Source: G963666895 sp963666895
GTDB lineage: Bacteria; Desulfobacterota; Desulfovibrionia; Desulfovibrionales; Desulfovibrionaceae
Direction of reading: 5' to 3'
Length of the DNA stretch: 64,000 bases
Assembly (NCBI GenBank): GCA_963666895.2
Contig: CAXXNS010000016.1
Coordinates: forward strand, 386,618 to 450,617
Both the position numbers and the translations under genes were made by a program. Position 1 is the stretch's first letter. Each line of letters opens with the position of its first letter. This document shows positions 50,345 to 58,650 of this stretch, piece by piece. The notes below the pieces were generated by a model. It searched no databases. It saw nothing but the letters and a program-made list of their open reading frames with translations, and was not told where the DNA came from.

Positions 50345-51559
50345 TTACCTATTCGAAGACGCAAATGGAATAAGCCTGAAAGGATATTTGCGGCCATTTA
50401 AAACCCAGCCAATAAAGGTGGATCGAACAAAATAATGATAACTTGCAAACAGTAGAATGAATGAAATAAGGTTAATAAGAAACAGTTTAAGCGTCCAATG
50501 CAATCCAAGATGGGCAAATTCAACTTGCAGCCATATCACTAGTGGCAGATGAACCAGATACAACCAATAAGAAGAATCAGATATATAACGCCATACTGCA
50601 CTCGAATTACTGAAAAACCGAATAAAGCAACCCATTACTCCAAACACCAACAGCCACATCATCAGAGCATAAACGCAATTATAACCAAAGCGAATTAAGG
50701 CGTAATTTTCATGCTCCGTAGCTTTCTCATAATTAAGTATCATAAAAATAGCCATAATAATCACCGGCGCCGCCAATGCAAAATTGATCCATATTTTTTT
50801 AGCGAACAACTCTAGCAGATCAGCCTGCCGGTGCAGCATCCAACCAATCGAAAAGACAAAACCATATAGCAATAAAACTGGAATATGAGGTATCAGAGTT
50901 TTATCCGGCGTATCAACATGCCAACCACTCATACCCATTAAAAACAAGACAGTTGGAATAGCGAGAATCAAGATCCTCCAATGTGAGTGCATGAGCCAAC
51001 GGAAAAAACGATCCATCCCCGTTCGCATCACACTACGACTATCACACAAAACAAAGATTTTCCTAAGGATAAAGAAAGCGATATAGATCAACAACAAATA
51101 GTAAAGAAACCACAAATGAGAACCGGTAAATGGAGATTGTAAACTAATTAGATTATCCAAGCCGCCCTTCAAAGCTTGCAGATAATTAACTTCGCCGGCC
51201 ACTTTCATATAACCAAGAATAAATCCAAAAACCAATAGTGGACGAAGTATTAACCAACCTACAATGAAGGGGATCAGAATCCGTTTTATCCTATTGCGCA
51301 TTAACGCATGAATCCCACGCCGATAGTATAGCAATCGGGCGAAGAAACCAGCGATAAGGAAAAAAATCTCTAACCGGAAAGAATGGCTGACGAAGATGAA
51401 AACACTCAGAAAATGACTAGTATGATGATCTTGAATAGCCCAACCAATTTTCATTGGCAGAAAAGAAATTGATGCATGAAAAACAATACCCAACAGCAAA
51501 GCAAAAGCCCGAACTGCATCAAGAGAGTGATATCTAATAGATTCTGGTTTATCCGTCAT
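50345..51559 (-). CDS. Acyltransferase 3 family membrane protein (OpgC/OafA-like)
   Basis: This 404-residue protein has about ten hydrophobic helices and begins YHSLDAVRAFALLLGIVFHA, the acyltransferase 3 signature with the conserved His in helix 1. LRLEIFFLIAGFF-like helix 3 and SYWLYLVHLPLVIWLQ near the C-terminus complete the pattern and resemble OpgC/MdoC glucan succinyltransferases. Members add acetyl, succinyl or longer acyl groups to extracytoplasmic glycans. The direction and location beside the O-antigen ligase and kinase operon fit a role in modifying a surface polysaccharide. The gap to the kinase gene start is 109 bp, so it may be a separate transcript. Confidence 0.87.
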   Translation of the reverse strand: MTDKPESIRYHSLDAVRAFALLLGIVFHASISFLPMKIGWAIQDHHTSHFLSVFIFVSHSFRLEIFFLIAGFFARLLYYRRGIHALMRNRIKRILIPFIVGWLILRPLLVFGFILGYMKVAGEVNYLQALKGGLDNLISLQSPFTGSHLWFLYYLLLIYIAFFILRKIFVLCDSRSVMRTGMDRFFRWLMHSHWRILILAIPTVLFLMGMSGWHVDTPDKTLIPHIPVLLLYGFVFSIGWMLHRQADLLELFAKKIWINFALAAPVIIMAIFMILNYEKATEHENYALIRFGYNCVYALMMWLLVFGVMGCFIRFFSNSSAVWRYISDSSYWLYLVHLPLVIWLQVEFAHLGLHWTLKLFLINLISFILLFASYHYFVRSTFIGWVLNGRKYPFRLIPFASSNR

Positions 51560-51643
51560 TCCTCAGCCCTTTGCTATATGAAGATAAAATCAAAATGACA
51601 AATATATAAGACGAATTATAGTGATAATTATTCAAGAGTAAAT

Positions 51644-52459
51644 TTACCAATACTCTTCAACATGCATATTTCCCGGATTCTTTTTATCACCTTTAACAAA
51701 GCCCTTGGCTTCCATGATTGCCATAACTCCTTCAATCATGCCGGGATTGCCGCATAAGAAAATATCAAAATTATCGGGAGTTATTTCCAATCCAGAGCGC
51801 TCTTCAACAACGCCTGATTCAAGAATCGGTTGGATGCGTCCAGCCAGACCTTTCCAAGTGGGATCCTCATCAGGCCGCGATACGGCAGGAATATAGATAA
51901 GGTTAGGGCAATAGCGTTCTACGGAATTCAATTCATCCCGGTAGCCTAAATCCCATGAATAGCGGGCGCCATTTAATACAACAAACCTACGCTCTTTATT
52001 GCAATCCAGCAGACTACGAATCATGCTGATATAAGGAGCCAAACCGGTTCCCGTCGAAATTAGCAGAACATTTTTATGAGACGGCACATCCTGTAAGGTG
52101 AATAATCCGGTGGATTTTGGCCCAAGAAAGAGCCGGTCGCCAATTTTAAGATTAAAAAGCCGGGGCGTAAGTTCACCGCTATCAACCAGCGCGATATAGA
52201 ATTCAATAAAATCTTTATCCAGACTGGAGGAAGAGATTGAGTAAGCGCGTTTAATTATGCGGTCAGGATTATCGATGCACTTGCTATCTTCAGCATCCAG
52301 GCCGGATCGGGCAAGACGAGGTTCTTTGCACATTAAACCAAGAACGGTGTATTGACCCGGCTTAAAATCAAATAAGTTTTGATCAGGAACAACGCGAATA
52401 ATAATAAGACCTGGCGATATTTCGATCCGCTGTACAATTGACGCATTATATCCAGCCAT
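51644..52459 (-). CDS. fpr: Ferredoxin-NADP(+) reductase
   Basis: This 271-residue FAD enzyme has RAYSISSSSLD (FAD-binding RxYS), LLISTGTGLAPYISMI (NADP-binding, GTGLAP), FVVLNGARYSWDLGY and a C-terminal block DIFLCGNPGMIEGV ending with EEYW, in which the C-terminal aromatic stacks on FAD. This layout and length fit the bacterial subclass I Fpr. I place the start at ATG 52459 because AAAGAGG lies 8 nt upstream; the open frame extends 17 codons further without a site. Fpr moves electrons between NADPH and ferredoxin or flavodoxin, which could serve the corrinoid-activating ferredoxin at 16558, although the genes are far apart. Confidence 0.92.
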   Translation of the reverse strand: MAGYNASIVQRIEISPGLIIIRVVPDQNLFDFKPGQYTVLGLMCKEPRLARSGLDAEDSKCIDNPDRIIKRAYSISSSSLDKDFIEFYIALVDSGELTPRLFNLKIGDRLFLGPKSTGLFTLQDVPSHKNVLLISTGTGLAPYISMIRSLLDCNKERRFVVLNGARYSWDLGYRDELNSVERYCPNLIYIPAVSRPDEDPTWKGLAGRIQPILESGVVEERSGLEITPDNFDIFLCGNPGMIEGVMAIMEAKGFVKGDKKNPGNMHVEEYW

Positions 52460-52584
52460 AGGAATGCCTCTTTCATAAGTTAAAGAGAGTATTTTATTCG
52501 GGGTCGGCAATGAAAAGAGTAAAAATCATTGCCGACTGGCAACTATAAGATTATGACAAGATATTATAAATGAAAAAGGGCGTG

Positions 52585-52617
52585 CTTAAGAAGCGACAAC
52601 CAGGAATTTTATGATGG
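52585..52617 (-). pseudogene. Remnant copy of the argF 3' end
   Basis: This 33-bp stretch matches 54608-54640 (the last codons and stop of argF) at 30 of 33 positions, in the same orientation. On the minus strand both read ...KFLV, one variable codon, A S, stop. It lies in the fpr-glpD intergenic region with no other part of argF. The similarity fades into loosely matching AT-rich DNA on the left side and stops sharply on the right. Confidence 0.6.
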
Positions 52618-52751
52618 TCTCCGAGGACTTGATCAACCAACGACTAGATATTTTTTTTAATTTCCCCATAACTATAAGCCGGGAGATCGGGATGAAAATA
52701 GTACACAGCGCCATCTTTTGGGGATTTTAACAACCGTATAGACGTACGTTG

Positions 52752-52768
52752 TTTTGAGAATCGCTCTA
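52752..52768 (+). repeat. 17-bp motif TTTTGAGAATCGCTCTA, copy left of glpD
   Basis: The 17-mer is identical to 54457-54473, so glpD is bracketed by two direct copies, 8 bp after its stop and 113 bp before its start. It is part of a looser family (ATCGCTCTA core) seen at 22928-22944, 25186-25202, 41790-41806 and 45996-46012. Confidence 0.6.
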
Positions 52769-52775
52769 GCAGATT

Positions 52776-54344
52776 CTAGTCAAGAATGTAATTCTGCGCA
52801 AATTCCGTATAGGCGGTGATTTGCTGTTGGCGCCATACGTCATCATACCCAAGTTCTTCCATCATTAATTGAGCGACTTTTGGCGCCATTTGAATGCTGA
52901 TCTTCGCTCCCAATAGAAGACAACGCGTACGCCGGGCGAGAAAATCCTCCACCGTCTGAGCAGCCTCGTTACGGACAGCCCAGATCACTTCACCCGCTGT
53001 TACGGGGCGGTCAGGATAAAGCCGCTCCTGGTATCGGGGATCGCTATCAATCAAATTTTGCAGAGCGGGCGCATCCGAACCATAAATCGCCAAATCGCCG
53101 AATTCCTCCGCATGTCTGTGATAACCATGGACGTTGAGTTCTTTAGTCACGCAGGGCGCTTCGTCCAGACCAGCCACAAACGACGCTTGATCAACGCAAT
53201 CCTCCGCCATTTTCCGGTACGTAGTCCATTTACCCCCGGCGATAGTTACTAAACCTGACCGGGAAATATTAATCGTATGATCACGTGACAGAGAAGCGGT
53301 ATTCTCTACCCCGCCAACGCGAACAAGCGGACGAATTCCCGCGAATACGCTGAGAGCGTCTTTGCGGGTCGGTTTTTTGGTTAGATACCTTTCCGCGTGC
53401 GTGAATAGAAAATCCAACTCTTCATCCAACGGACTTGGTTCGAGAACAACATCACTTATAGGAGTATCAGTCGTGCCTAGAATCACGCATTCATGCCACG
53501 GAATGGCAAACAGAACCCGGCCATCATCGGTGTGTGGAACCATGATGGCAGTTTCACCCGGCAGAAAAGATTTATCCAGCACAATATGAACCCCCTGGCT
53601 TGGCTCAATCATGGGCTGCGCATGCTCATCATCCATCTTGCGGATAGCATCGCTGAACGCGCCTGTAGCATTGATAACAACTTTCGCGTTTAGCGAATAC
53701 GAGTCTCCACTCTCCATATCCCGCACTTCTACGCCGCTAAGAAACTCACCCGATTTCTTTAGACCAGTCACCTTCATGTAATTGATCAAAACGCCCCCCT
53801 GCCCGGCGGCGGTTTCAGCCAGATTGATCACCATCCTTGAGTCATCAAACTGACCGTCATGATAGCTGACGCCTCCGATAAGCCCCTTGGTTTCGAGAGT
53901 AGGAATCCGTTCGACCGTCGCCTCTTTCGAAAGGTTCATGGATCGCCCGAAACCATATTTCCCAGCCAGGATGTCGTATAAACGAAGGCCAATTCCATAG
54001 AATGGGGCTTCCCACCAGGTATAATTCGGGACGATAAAGAGTTGGTCATGAACAAGGTGGGGAGCATTCTGGTGCATCAAACCACGTTCTTTCAAAGATT
54101 CCAGAACGAGAGTGATATTTCCCTGCTGCAAATAGCGCACTCCGCCATGCACTAATTTCGTGCTGCGGCTCGATGTCCCGGCGCCGAAGTCATGTTGTTC
54201 GAGCAGAAGGGTTTTATATCCCCGTGAGGAGGCGTCAACCGCGACGCCGACTCCGGTCGCCCCCCCTCCAATGATGATCATATCCCAGACGAATTCAGGA
54301 CGCCGCCTGATTGTATTGAGCATCTCAAATCGTTTCATAATCAT
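52776..54344 (-). CDS. glpD: Glycerol-3-phosphate dehydrogenase, aerobic type
   Basis: This 522-residue FAD enzyme begins with the dinucleotide-binding motif IIGGGATGVGVAVDASSRG (about residues 22-40), then GTSSRSTKLVHGGVRYL, a strong GlpD signature, and later GGKWTTYRKMAEDCVD. A C-terminal DAO_C domain (about 400-520) is present. It oxidises glycerol-3-phosphate to dihydroxyacetone phosphate at the membrane and feeds electrons to quinone. The length matches bacterial GlpD. No glpF or glpK is near. The gene is flanked by two identical 17-bp repeats and by a duplicated scrap of the argF 3' end, which suggests that this segment arrived by recombination. Confidence 0.93.
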   Translation of the reverse strand: MIMKRFEMLNTIRRRPEFVWDMIIIGGGATGVGVAVDASSRGYKTLLLEQHDFGAGTSSRSTKLVHGGVRYLQQGNITLVLESLKERGLMHQNAPHLVHDQLFIVPNYTWWEAPFYGIGLRLYDILAGKYGFGRSMNLSKEATVERIPTLETKGLIGGVSYHDGQFDDSRMVINLAETAAGQGGVLINYMKVTGLKKSGEFLSGVEVRDMESGDSYSLNAKVVINATGAFSDAIRKMDDEHAQPMIEPSQGVHIVLDKSFLPGETAIMVPHTDDGRVLFAIPWHECVILGTTDTPISDVVLEPSPLDEELDFLFTHAERYLTKKPTRKDALSVFAGIRPLVRVGGVENTASLSRDHTINISRSGLVTIAGGKWTTYRKMAEDCVDQASFVAGLDEAPCVTKELNVHGYHRHAEEFGDLAIYGSDAPALQNLIDSDPRYQERLYPDRPVTAGEVIWAVRNEAAQTVEDFLARRTRCLLLGAKISIQMAPKVAQLMMEELGYDDVWRQQQITAYTEFAQNYILD

Positions 54345-54456
54345 TACCGATCAGCGGTCTATAGCGGTTAACAAAAATATATGCGCATTGAAAACATTGG
54401 ATTTGTTAAAATTCCCATCTTTAGGGAACTTTTAAGAACAGCATTGATGCATATTA

Positions 54457-54473
54457 TTTTGAGAATCGCTCTA
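54457..54473 (+). repeat. 17-bp motif TTTTGAGAATCGCTCTA, copy right of glpD
   Basis: The 17-mer is identical to that at 52752-52768. It lies 113 bp upstream of the glpD start codon, between glpD and the hairpin that follows argF. On the minus strand it would sit in the glpD promoter zone. Confidence 0.6.
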
Positions 54474-54527
54474 TATCCAGTCGCAACATGGCTTTACTAT
54501 TATGCACAGGAAAGATAGCAATTATCA

Positions 54528-54560
54528 GGGGCGGCGATGAAATGGATTCAGCGCCGCCCC
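54528..54560 (-). terminator. Hairpin downstream of argF
   Basis: GGGGCGGCG (54528-54536) pairs with CGCCGCCCC (54552-54560) across a 15-nt loop. It lies 48 bp after the argF stop in the minus direction. The following bases, TGATAATTGCT, are not a good U-run, so it may act more as an mRNA-stabilising hairpin or a factor-assisted terminator for the arg genes. Confidence 0.55.
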
Positions 54561-54608
54561 GGTAACTATATTATTCAGGAAAAATATTGCAGTAAAGAAA
54601 AGGTTAAC

Positions 54609-55541
54609 TTAAGAAGCGTCAACCAGGAATTTCATAATGGCTTTTTGTCCATGCAAACGGTTTTCGGCTTGATCGAAAATGATGGAATGCTCAGACTCCA
54701 GCACTTCATCCGTGATCTCTTCACCGCGATGAGCAGGCAGACAATGCATGATGACAGCATTATCAGGGGCGTTTTCCAGCAGAGACTGGTTAAGTTGATA
54801 ATCTCCGAAGAGACCGAGACGCTGCTCTTTTTCTTCTTCCTGACCCATACTGGTCCAGACGTCTGTATAAATTGCTTCAGCGTTTTTCAAGGCTTTTTTG
54901 GGATCAGGCTGGAACATAACCGAGCCGCCGATCTCTTCCGCCATACGCCTACCCGTGTCAACTGCCCGTGCATCCGGTTCATAACCGGCGGGTGTGCTGA
55001 CTACTAGATGAAGACCTAAAAGTCCCGCCGCCAGAATAAGCGAATTGCATACATTATTGCCGTCACCAATATAAGTCATATGGAATCCATCCAGATTTTG
55101 ACGGCCGCGCAGCTGATCCCATAAAGTGAACATGTCGGAAACGATCTGACAGGGATGACCTTCATCTGAGAGAGCATTGATAACAGGTACCGAAGAGAAT
55201 TCAGCCAGTTCGTTTATAGTAGACTGCTTAAAAACCCGCGCAACGATAATATCGACCCAACGGGAAAGGTTGCGGGCGACATCTTTAACCGGTTCACGCT
55301 TGCCTAAGTTAATATCCTGGTTGGTCAGATAGATAGCGAATCCACCCAGTTGCTGAATTCCCGTTTCGAAAGTGACCTTGGTGCGTAATGACTGTTTTTC
55401 ATTAATCATTGCCATAGTCTTACCCGCCAGGCAATCCATAAAGCGTTCCCGGTGATCCTTCATATCAGCAGTCAGCTGAAAGATCGCATGAAGTTCGTCT
55501 CTTGTGAAATCTGTAATCCAACGGAAATCTTTCTTTTTCAT
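54609..55541 (-). CDS. argF: Ornithine carbamoyltransferase
   Basis: This 310-residue enzyme carries the carbamoyl-phosphate site as SLRTK (residues 51-55) where the family usually reads STRTR; the last Arg becomes Lys and the Thr becomes Leu. The rest of the site is intact: HPCQ in EGHPCQIVSD, the DGNNVC ornithine-side loop, and HCLPAHRGEE near the C-terminus, with the catalytic Cys in HCLP. Carbamoyl-phosphate plus ornithine gives citrulline in arginine synthesis. GGAG lies 7 nt before the ATG. It follows argD by 36 bp, and argB, argD and argF run in pathway order, so they form an operon. A 33-bp copy of its 3' end lies beyond glpD. Confidence 0.93.
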   Translation of the reverse strand: MKKKDFRWITDFTRDELHAIFQLTADMKDHRERFMDCLAGKTMAMINEKQSLRTKVTFETGIQQLGGFAIYLTNQDINLGKREPVKDVARNLSRWVDIIVARVFKQSTINELAEFSSVPVINALSDEGHPCQIVSDMFTLWDQLRGRQNLDGFHMTYIGDGNNVCNSLILAAGLLGLHLVVSTPAGYEPDARAVDTGRRMAEEIGGSVMFQPDPKKALKNAEAIYTDVWTSMGQEEEKEQRLGLFGDYQLNQSLLENAPDNAVIMHCLPAHRGEEITDEVLESEHSIIFDQAENRLHGQKAIMKFLVDAS

Positions 55542-55577
55542 GGTTTAACTCCAAACAGTCATTATAAGATATATGGG

Positions 55578-56780
55578 TTAGTTTTTTCCGGAGAGAAAAA
55601 CATCTAACCGTTCAAGCGCAGATGTTAGAATCTGCTCATCAATAATAAGCGGCGGCAGGAAGCGTAATACGTTTGGTCCAGCTGGGCCGGTGATGAAGCC
55701 ATCATTCAGCAAAGCGCCAATCGCTTCTGCAGAGGGGAAGGTCAATTCAACGCCTATCATAAGACCCATTCCCCTGATTTCTTTAATATGCTGAGGATAT
55801 TTATCTTTCAGTTCATTCAAACTACCGATAAAGTTTGCGCCGATCTCTTTGGAACGTTTTGGAAGATTTTCTTTGACGGTAAAGTTAAAAGCAGCGAGTC
55901 CCGCAGCGCAGGCGAGAGGATTCCCGCCGAAAGTTGCAGCATGGGTTCCCGGAACCAATGAATTGGCCGATTCTTCCTTAGCCAGCATGGCGCCAATAGC
56001 CACCCCGCCAGCAAGACCTTTAGCCAAAGTGATGATATCCGGCTCAACGTCAAATAATTCTGCGCAGAACAGCGCTCCGGCGCGACCGAGTCCACATTGG
56101 ACTTCATCGAAAATCAGCAGGATATTATTCTTATCGCAAAGTTCACGTACGCTCTGCAAATATTGAGCCTGGCAGGGATAGATTCCGCCCTCGCCTTGTA
56201 TGGGTTCAACTATTACAGCGCAGACTGAATCATCGATAGCTGCCTTTAATGCGTCAATATCATTTAGTGGAACATGCACGAAACCTTCCAGCAGAGGTTC
56301 GAAACCCTGGTGATATTTCGATTGCCCGGTAGCAGCCAATGATCCCATCGTCCTGCCATGAAAGGAATTGTTCAATGCAATAACTTTATGTCTGCCAGAC
56401 CCGAAGTTATCAAATGAATACCGACGAGCAAGTTTAAGAGCCGCTTCAACCGCTTCGGTTCCACTATTGCAGAAGAAAACACGGTTAGCTGGACTATGTT
56501 CAATAAGCATATCAGCTAATTGCACCTGCGGTTCAATCAGATATAGGTTACTGACATGAAGCAGGGTTTGCGCCTGTTGTTGAATCGCCTTAACAACTGC
56601 TGGATGACAATGTCCCAGATTATTAACGCCTAAACCAGAAAGCAGATCAACATAACGGCGGCCATCTGAATCCCATACGTGAATGCCCTCGCCGCGGACG
56701 AGGGCCATATTTCGTTGTCCGTAATTTGGCGTCAAAACTTCTTGCGCCAGCGATTGTATGGATGTTGCTTGAGTTGCCAT
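55578..56780 (-). CDS. argD: Acetylornithine aminotransferase
   Basis: This 400-residue class III PLP aminotransferase shows FCNSGTEAVEAALKLAR (PLP phosphate site), IFDEVQCGLGRAG (conserved Asp for the pyridine N) and ITLAKGLAGGVAIGAM, whose Lys forms the internal aldimine. FHGRTMGSLAATGQ is typical of the ArgD group. It converts N-acetylglutamate semialdehyde and glutamate to N-acetylornithine and may also serve as succinyldiaminopimelate aminotransferase in lysine synthesis, which is common in bacteria lacking dapC. AAGGATC precedes the ATG by about 8 nt. It lies between argB (88 bp upstream) and argF (36 bp downstream) on the minus strand. Confidence 0.95.
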   Translation of the reverse strand: MATQATSIQSLAQEVLTPNYGQRNMALVRGEGIHVWDSDGRRYVDLLSGLGVNNLGHCHPAVVKAIQQQAQTLLHVSNLYLIEPQVQLADMLIEHSPANRVFFCNSGTEAVEAALKLARRYSFDNFGSGRHKVIALNNSFHGRTMGSLAATGQSKYHQGFEPLLEGFVHVPLNDIDALKAAIDDSVCAVIVEPIQGEGGIYPCQAQYLQSVRELCDKNNILLIFDEVQCGLGRAGALFCAELFDVEPDIITLAKGLAGGVAIGAMLAKEESANSLVPGTHAATFGGNPLACAAGLAAFNFTVKENLPKRSKEIGANFIGSLNELKDKYPQHIKEIRGMGLMIGVELTFPSAEAIGALLNDGFITGPAGPNVLRFLPPLIIDEQILTSALERLDVFLSGKN

Positions 56781-56868
56781 TATACTGATCCTTCATAATT
56801 AAGATTTAAACAACTTGACTTTAAAAGTCATTATATTCTCTGATTTAAGTATTTAGATTTATGATTTG

Positions 56869-57756
56869 CTAGACATCAGGATATATTTGAGTACCTATAC
56901 CCGTGTCGGTGAAGAGTTCGAGTAGAACCGAATGGGGCATACGACCATCAATGATGTGCGTCTTTTTAACTCCGCCCTCTAAACCTCTAAGGCACGCTTT
57001 TAATTTCGGAATCATGCCCCCGGCAGCGGCGCCCGATTCGATTAATTTCATGGTTTCGCTGGCTGGCAGCGAGGTCATCAATGAATCGGGATCATTGATA
57101 TCTTTGAGTACGCCGGGAATATCAGAAAGAAGAATCAATCTTTCCGCATTAAGAGCTGCTGCAATTTCTCCGGCAATTGTATCGGCGTTAATATTATAAG
57201 CGTGGCCATCTTCTCCAATTCCAACCGGAGAGATAACCGGAATAAAGCCGCCTTCTTCAAGATTACAAATAATCTGTGGATTAATTGAATCTACTTCTCC
57301 CACATAGCCGATATCGATTTCGATGCTGGGGTCGGAAACACGGCGATGCACAATTTTACGCGCCCTTATCAAATTAGCATCCTTACCGGAAAGGTTAACA
57401 GCTTTACCGCCTTCTTGATTCATCAAAGCGATAATCTCTTTACCAACATGGCCAGTTAATACCATTTCAGCTATATCAATGGTCTCTTTATCCGTAACGC
57501 GCAATCCATCAATAAACTTGGTGTCTTTGCCAAGCCGCTTCATGAGTTCTGTGACTTGGGGGCCGCCGCCATGAACAACAACAGGACGCATCCCTACATA
57601 AGCCAGCAAAACGATATCGCGGCAGAACTCTTTTTTAAGAGTATCGTTACTCATAGCGGCGCCGCCATATTTGATAACTATGGATTTGCCATAGAAATTC
57701 CGTATATAGGGCAACGCTTCGATTAAATGCTCTGAGAATTGGATTCGATCCTTCAT
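56869..57756 (-). CDS. argB: Acetylglutamate kinase
   Basis: This 295-residue amino-acid kinase starts with IVIKYGGAAM (phosphate-binding Lys) and VVHGGGPQVTELMKRLG, the glutamate site. It has the ATP-site block NINADTIAGEIAAAL and SDIPGVLKD. An N-terminal helix (MKDRIQFSEHLIEALPYIRNFYGK) is of the kind that lets arginine-sensitive hexameric enzymes assemble, so feedback inhibition by arginine is plausible. It phosphorylates N-acetylglutamate, the second step of arginine synthesis. The start lies 12 bp after the hisG stop, so it is likely co-transcribed with hisG. Confidence 0.95.
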   Translation of the reverse strand: MKDRIQFSEHLIEALPYIRNFYGKSIVIKYGGAAMSNDTLKKEFCRDIVLLAYVGMRPVVVHGGGPQVTELMKRLGKDTKFIDGLRVTDKETIDIAEMVLTGHVGKEIIALMNQEGGKAVNLSGKDANLIRARKIVHRRVSDPSIEIDIGYVGEVDSINPQIICNLEEGGFIPVISPVGIGEDGHAYNINADTIAGEIAAALNAERLILLSDIPGVLKDINDPDSLMTSLPASETMKLIESGAAAGGMIPKLKACLRGLEGGVKKTHIIDGRMPHSVLLELFTDTGIGTQIYPDV

Positions 57757-57768
57757 AGAAATATTCCG

Positions 57769-58650
57769 TTAAAAAACCACTTTGTTCAAAGGATATTCAA
57801 TTATGCCTTCAGCTCCGGCCCGTTTAAGATCAGGGATGATTTCGCGAACTATTTTTTCTTCAACGATGATTTCCAACGCCCGCCAACCTTCTTTGTGAAG
57901 GTGCGATACAGTGGGATTGGTAATGCCTTCCGGCATAGCGGCAATCACCGCTTCAAGTTTATCCAACGGTACATTCATCTTGAGGCCAACCATGTCGCCA
58001 GCGTTGATAGCGGCTTCCAGAAGGATGCTGATTCTTTCGAGTTTATCGCGTTTCCATTCATCATTCCAAGCGTCTTTATTAGATATGAGTTTGGTGAGAG
58101 ACTCAAAAAGAGTCTCGACAATACGTAAATTATGAGCGCGAAGCGATGAGCCTGTTTCTGTGACATCAACTATGGCATCAACCAAATCAGGAACTTTAAC
58201 TTCCGTGGCGCCCCAGGAGAACTCAACATCCGCCTCGACGCCATTTTCTTCCAACCAGCGCCGTGTGGCATTGACCAGTTCGGTAGCGATACGCTTTCCC
58301 TGAAGGTCTTTAACGCTGTGGATATCCGATTTTTCCGGTGCAGCCAAAACCCAGCGTACGGGACGATCAGTAGTTTTGGAATACCTTAAAGTAGAGATGA
58401 TATGAACATCAGAATCATTTTCACGTATCCAGTCGTGCCCCGTGATGCCGCCATCAAGGACGCCATCTTCTACATAGCGTGAAATTTCCTGCGCCCGAAG
58501 AAGCACAATCGATAATTCCGGATCATCCACTGAAGGATAATAAGAACGACCATGGACTGTTATGGTAATACCCGCTTTACGAAATAATTCCAAGGTGGCA
58601 TTCTGAAGGCTACCCTTCGGAAGACCCAGGCGAAGCATTTTTTGACTCAT
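57769..58650 (-). CDS. hisG: ATP phosphoribosyltransferase, long form
   Basis: This 293-residue enzyme begins LRLGLPKGSLQNATLELF, the HisG N-terminus, and has VEDGVLDGGITGHDWI and VDVTETGSSLRAHNLR, the PRPP-binding loop. The C-terminal third (about 215-293) is the ACT-like HisG_C domain that allows histidine feedback inhibition, so this is the long, HisZ-independent form. It makes phosphoribosyl-ATP, the first step of histidine synthesis. I choose ATG 58650 (residues MSQKML); longer starts would overlap the L,D-transpeptidase gene even more. Even so, it overlaps the end of that gene by 41 nt. No other his gene is in the window. Confidence 0.93.
   Translation of the reverse strand: MSQKMLRLGLPKGSLQNATLELFRKAGITITVHGRSYYPSVDDPELSIVLLRAQEISRYVEDGVLDGGITGHDWIRENDSDVHIISTLRYSKTTDRPVRWVLAAPEKSDIHSVKDLQGKRIATELVNATRRWLEENGVEADVEFSWGATEVKVPDLVDAIVDVTETGSSLRAHNLRIVETLFESLTKLISNKDAWNDEWKRDKLERISILLEAAINAGDMVGLKMNVPLDKLEAVIAAMPEGITNPTVSHLHKEGWRALEIIVEEKIVREIIPDLKRAGAEGIIEYPLNKVVF

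Noticed and set aside
52618..52775. Minus-strand reading frame with protein-like composition between glpD and the argF remnant
   Set aside because: It lacks a start codon, is broken by a TAG, and the argF-like match is in a different frame.
54537..55007. 156-residue plus-strand reading frame opposite argF
   Set aside because: It is the antisense shadow of a well-supported gene and shows no domain features.
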